Assembly: GCA_003134695.1 (NCBI GenBank)
Contig: PLCB01000026.1
Span: forward strand, 196,045 to 260,044
DNA length: 64,000 bases
From: Candidatus Zemynaea palustris
Lineage (GTDB): Bacteria > Vulcanimicrobiota > Vulcanimicrobiia > Vulcanimicrobiales > Vulcanimicrobiaceae
Direction of reading: 5' to 3'
The notes below the pieces were generated by a model. The model ran no database searches. It was not told where the DNA came from and worked only from the letters and a program-made list of their open reading frames with translations. Of this stretch, positions 61,899 through 64,000 are shown piece by piece. Each line of letters starts with the position of its first letter. The first letter of the stretch is position 1. A program made the translations under genes and the position numbers.

Positions 61899-61910
61899 GC
61901 TTCAGCGCGT

Positions 61911-62390
61911 CTAGTGCGCGCCGTGTTTTTCGAAATAACGCTGATGGTATGCTTCGGCGGGATAGAACGGCGCAGCCGCTTCGATCGCGGTCGCGATCGG
62001 CTTCTTGTAGCGACCTGACACGGCGAGTCGCGCTTTCGACGCCTCCGCCGCCGCCTTTTGCTGGGGCGTGTGATAGAAGATCGCCGACCGGTATTGCCGG
62101 CCCACGTCGGGGCCCTGACGGTTGGTTTGCGTCGGATCGTGCATCTCCCAGAACGCGTCGAGCAATCGCTCGTAGCCGACCTTCGCCGGGTCAAAGCGAA
62201 CCTCGACGACCTCCGCGTGACCGGTTCGGTCGGTGCAGACTTGTTCGTAGCTTGGATTGGGGACCGAGCCGCCGCTATACCCCGAGGTCACTTCGAGCAC
62301 ACCTGGGATCTCGCGGAAGGCCGCCTCGACGCCCCAGAAACACCCGGCGCCGAAGGTCGCGACCTCGGTCTCTTGCATGGAATCGCCCAT
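61911..62390 (-). CDS. msrA: Peptide-methionine (S)-S-oxide reductase
   Basis: 159 residues. [13 protein letters not shown] (catalytic Cys17), [25 protein letters not shown], and [18 protein letters not shown] are all standard. Repairs oxidised methionine. Also visible are the C-terminal [13 protein letters not shown]. The second Cys (VCTD) could take part in regeneration. Convergent with the helicase. Confidence 0.96.
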   Translation of the reverse strand: MGDSMQETEVATFGAGCFWGVEAAFREIPGVLEVTSGYSGGSVPNPSYEQVCTDRTGHAEVVEVRFDPAKVGYERLLDAFWEMHDPTQTNRQGPDVGRQYRSAIFYHTPQQKAAAEASKARLAVSGRYKKPIATAIEAAAPFYPAEAYHQRYFEKHGAH

Positions 62391-62463
62391 CCTAAAGGGT
62401 TCTTAGAAACAAGCAGCAGCAACCCTAGCGGGGGAAGTACTCGAATGCGGCAAATCCGGTCGC

Positions 62464-64000
62464 GTGAACCCCTTTATAGCCGCCAGACTCGTATTTCTCA
62501 GCGCCGCTCTCAGCGCCATCGTCACGGGTAGCGTGGGCGCGCAGACGCAACCGCAACCCACGCCGTCGCCCGCACCGAGCGGAGCGCCAGACCGCACCGG
62601 ATTCCCGTCGATTCCGGGACTCAGCGGTTTACTTGGCGGCGCATCGCCGCAGCCGCAGCAATACACCGCTTTCGTGCGCAACGCGGAGCGGCAAACCGGA
62701 CTGATCGATATCTTGCGCAAGGACGACGAGGTCTATCTCGATCTCAGTTCCGAGCAACTCGATCATCCCTTCATCATCGCGCCCGTGCTCGCCGCCGGCG
62801 TCGGCCAAGGTGCGTTCGCAGGGCGCATCTACAGTCCGTTCATCGTCGAGTTCAAGCGCGTCGGCAAACGCATTCTGTGGGTTGAGCCGAAATATTCGTT
62901 CGTCGCGCCGCCGGGTTCGACGGCAGCGAACGCTCTCGCCATCTCGACGGCCGACTCGGTCATCAGTTCTTCGCCGATCGTCGCGCAAGACGAGACCAAG
63001 AAGCGGGTGGTGATCTCGGCCGGTTTCTTCTTGGGCGATTTCGAAAACGTCGGCCGCGACCTCGGCGGCGGCGGCGGAAACCCGGGACCGATCATCATCC
63101 TCGGACTGACCCCGCGCGCCGGCTACGCTCTCGACGGTTCGCGTTCGTACATCGAGAAGACGAAAGCACTTGCCAAGAACGACGAGATCTTGAGCAACCT
63201 CGTGTTCAGTGGTCCCCCGGGCGGTACGATCGCCGCTCCCGACAGTCGCGGCGTGCAGATTCGGATGCACTACTCGATCGCCGACGCGCCGGCGGCCAGC
63301 AACTACGTGCCGCGTTACGCCGACGATCGCGTCGGCTATTTCATCACGGCCCAAAAACATTTCGACGACGACAGTGCGACCACACCGTCCATCCGCTATA
63401 TGAACCGCTGGAATTTCAACAACGGCCCGATCGTCTATTACCTGAGTAACGAGATTCCGGTGCAGTACAAGCCGGCGATTCGGGCCGGGCTGCTCGAATG
63501 GAACTCCGCCTTCGCGAAGGTCGGCATCCCCAACGCGATCGAAGTGCGCGATCAGCCGAACGATCCAGCCTGGGATCCCGACGACATTCGTTACTCGACG
63601 GTTCACTGGATCACGAGCGATCGCCCCGGCTTTAGCGCTTACGGTCCGAGCGTCGCCGACCCGCGGACGGGCGAAATCATTCGCGTCTCGATCGTCATCG
63701 ACGGCGAGAACATGCGTGCCGTCAAGCGCGGCTACGCCGATCAGATCTTCCCGACGCGAATCGCACGGGGCGGCCCGATCTCGGCGGCGCAAATCGTCGA
63801 CTCGACCCTCAACTGCGAAGACACTTCGGTCTGCGACAATTACGGCGAAGAATCGGCTGAAATGGCCGCCGTCGGGACCTTGGCGATGCTCGCGTCGGGC
63901 GCGACGCCCGCCATGAGGGACAAATATGCCGAGCAGTACCTGCAGTCGGTCGTGCTTCACGAAGCCGGCCACAACTTCGGTCTGCGCCACAACTTTGCGG
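62464..64000 (+). CDS. Exported zinc metalloprotease (3' end outside window)
   Basis: The frame is open from GTG 62464 to the window end (512 codons). Signal peptide LVFLSAALSAIVTGSVGAQ, a Pro-rich linker (QPQPTPSPAPSGAP), then a DUF5117/DUF5118-like region (YLDLSSEQLDHPFIIAPVLA, YFITAQKHFDD), YYLSNEIPVQYKPAIRAGLL with EWNSAFAKVG, and the zinc motif HEAGHNFGLRH (HExxHxxGxxH) near the last codons. Related to a large secreted metalloprotease group with an N-terminal beta-sandwich. The antisense open frame at 62629-63990 is a shadow. Confidence 0.88.
   Translation, partial: MNPFIAARLVFLSAALSAIVTGSVGAQTQPQPTPSPAPSGAPDRTGFPSIPGLSGLLGGASPQPQQYTAFVRNAERQTGLIDILRKDDEVYLDLSSEQLDHPFIIAPVLAAGVGQGAFAGRIYSPFIVEFKRVGKRILWVEPKYSFVAPPGSTAANALAISTADSVISSSPIVAQDETKKRVVISAGFFLGDFENVGRDLGGGGGNPGPIIILGLTPRAGYALDGSRSYIEKTKALAKNDEILSNLVFSGPPGGTIAAPDSRGVQIRMHYSIADAPAASNYVPRYADDRVGYFITAQKHFDDDSATTPSIRYMNRWNFNNGPIVYYLSNEIPVQYKPAIRAGLLEWNSAFAKVGIPNAIEVRDQPNDPAWDPDDIRYSTVHWITSDRPGFSAYGPSVADPRTGEIIRVSIVIDGENMRAVKRGYADQIFPTRIARGGPISAAQIVDSTLNCEDTSVCDNYGEESAEMAAVGTLAMLASGATPAMRDKYAEQYLQSVVLHEAGHNFGLRHNFA

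Noticed and set aside
62629-63990. Long minus-strand reading frame at the right end
   Set aside because: Antisense shadow of the secreted metalloprotease whose signal peptide and HEAGHNFGLRH motif are on the plus strand.

Overview
The window is GC-rich bacterial chromosome. It carries genes for a TonB-dependent receptor, an RND efflux pump and many exported proteins, so the host has an outer membrane. The housekeeping blocks (secD-secF, apt-rel, rpsF-ssb-rpsR-rplI-lon-dnaB) and the exported-protein style resemble Candidatus Eremiobacterota (WPS-2) genomes. That taxonomic placement is inference, not proof.

Main discovery: positions 5309-24110 form an 18.8-kb integrated element with the hallmarks of a casposon (a self-synthesising transposon that uses a Cas1 integrase). 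It has 38-bp terminal inverted repeats with one mismatch and a 14-bp target-site duplication. It encodes a stand-alone Cas1 with its catalytic residues (12682-14109, minus) and a family-B DNA polymerase with exonuclease and palm motifs (17543-20591, plus). The polymerase is split by a one-base frameshift in a C6 run. No CRISPR array, cas2 or tyrosine recombinase was seen. The element sits inside a clostripain-like (C11) peptidase gene; removing it and one duplication copy restores an uninterrupted 415-codon reading frame with the catalytic Cys just beside the junction.

Element layout: left end with a second internal TIR copy (5922-5988); small exported or membrane-associated genes (5.5-7.6 kb); a remnant of an abortive-infection gene (7735-7803); an sce7725/sce7726 pair (7.8-9.7 kb); three overlapping genes of unknown function (9.9-11.5 kb); an HTH-like gene (11.5-12.7 kb); cas1 and a MerR-like gene on the minus strand. 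Facing away from these across a 100-bp divergent control region with two AATGCAT boxes is a tightly overlapping plus-strand operon (HTH protein, HTH protein, small possible ssDNA-binding protein, HTH protein, zinc-finger protein, PolB). The right side holds several small exported proteins, an intact Abi_C gene and the right end. The likely logic is Cas1 for integration, PolB for self-replication, small HTH proteins for control, and defence-type cargo.

Left flank (1-5308): the end of secD, secF with a long charged tail, a HIRAN-RecQ-like helicase, a GNAT acetyltransferase and the peptidase 3' part. Right flank (24.1-33.4 kb): the peptidase 5' part, a coiled-coil protein, an SRPBCC/TetR pair, a DUF3303-like protein, a LuxR-type TPR regulator, a small three-gene operon, several exported proteins and a very short metallothionein gene. 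Then come apt and rel (33.6-36.4 kb), an FAD oxidoreductase, an amidohydrolase, an SGNH hydrolase and an RND pump (36.5-44.6 kb), and the ribosomal/replication operon (44.7-49.6 kb). The last part holds a gamma-carbonic-anhydrase-like protein lacking one metal ligand, a TonB receptor with a Gly-rich tail, a tRNA-Thr(CGU), MscL, a dienelactone hydrolase, a TRAP-type binding protein, a structured non-coding stretch with two terminators, a second helicase, msrA, and a zinc metalloprotease cut by the window end.
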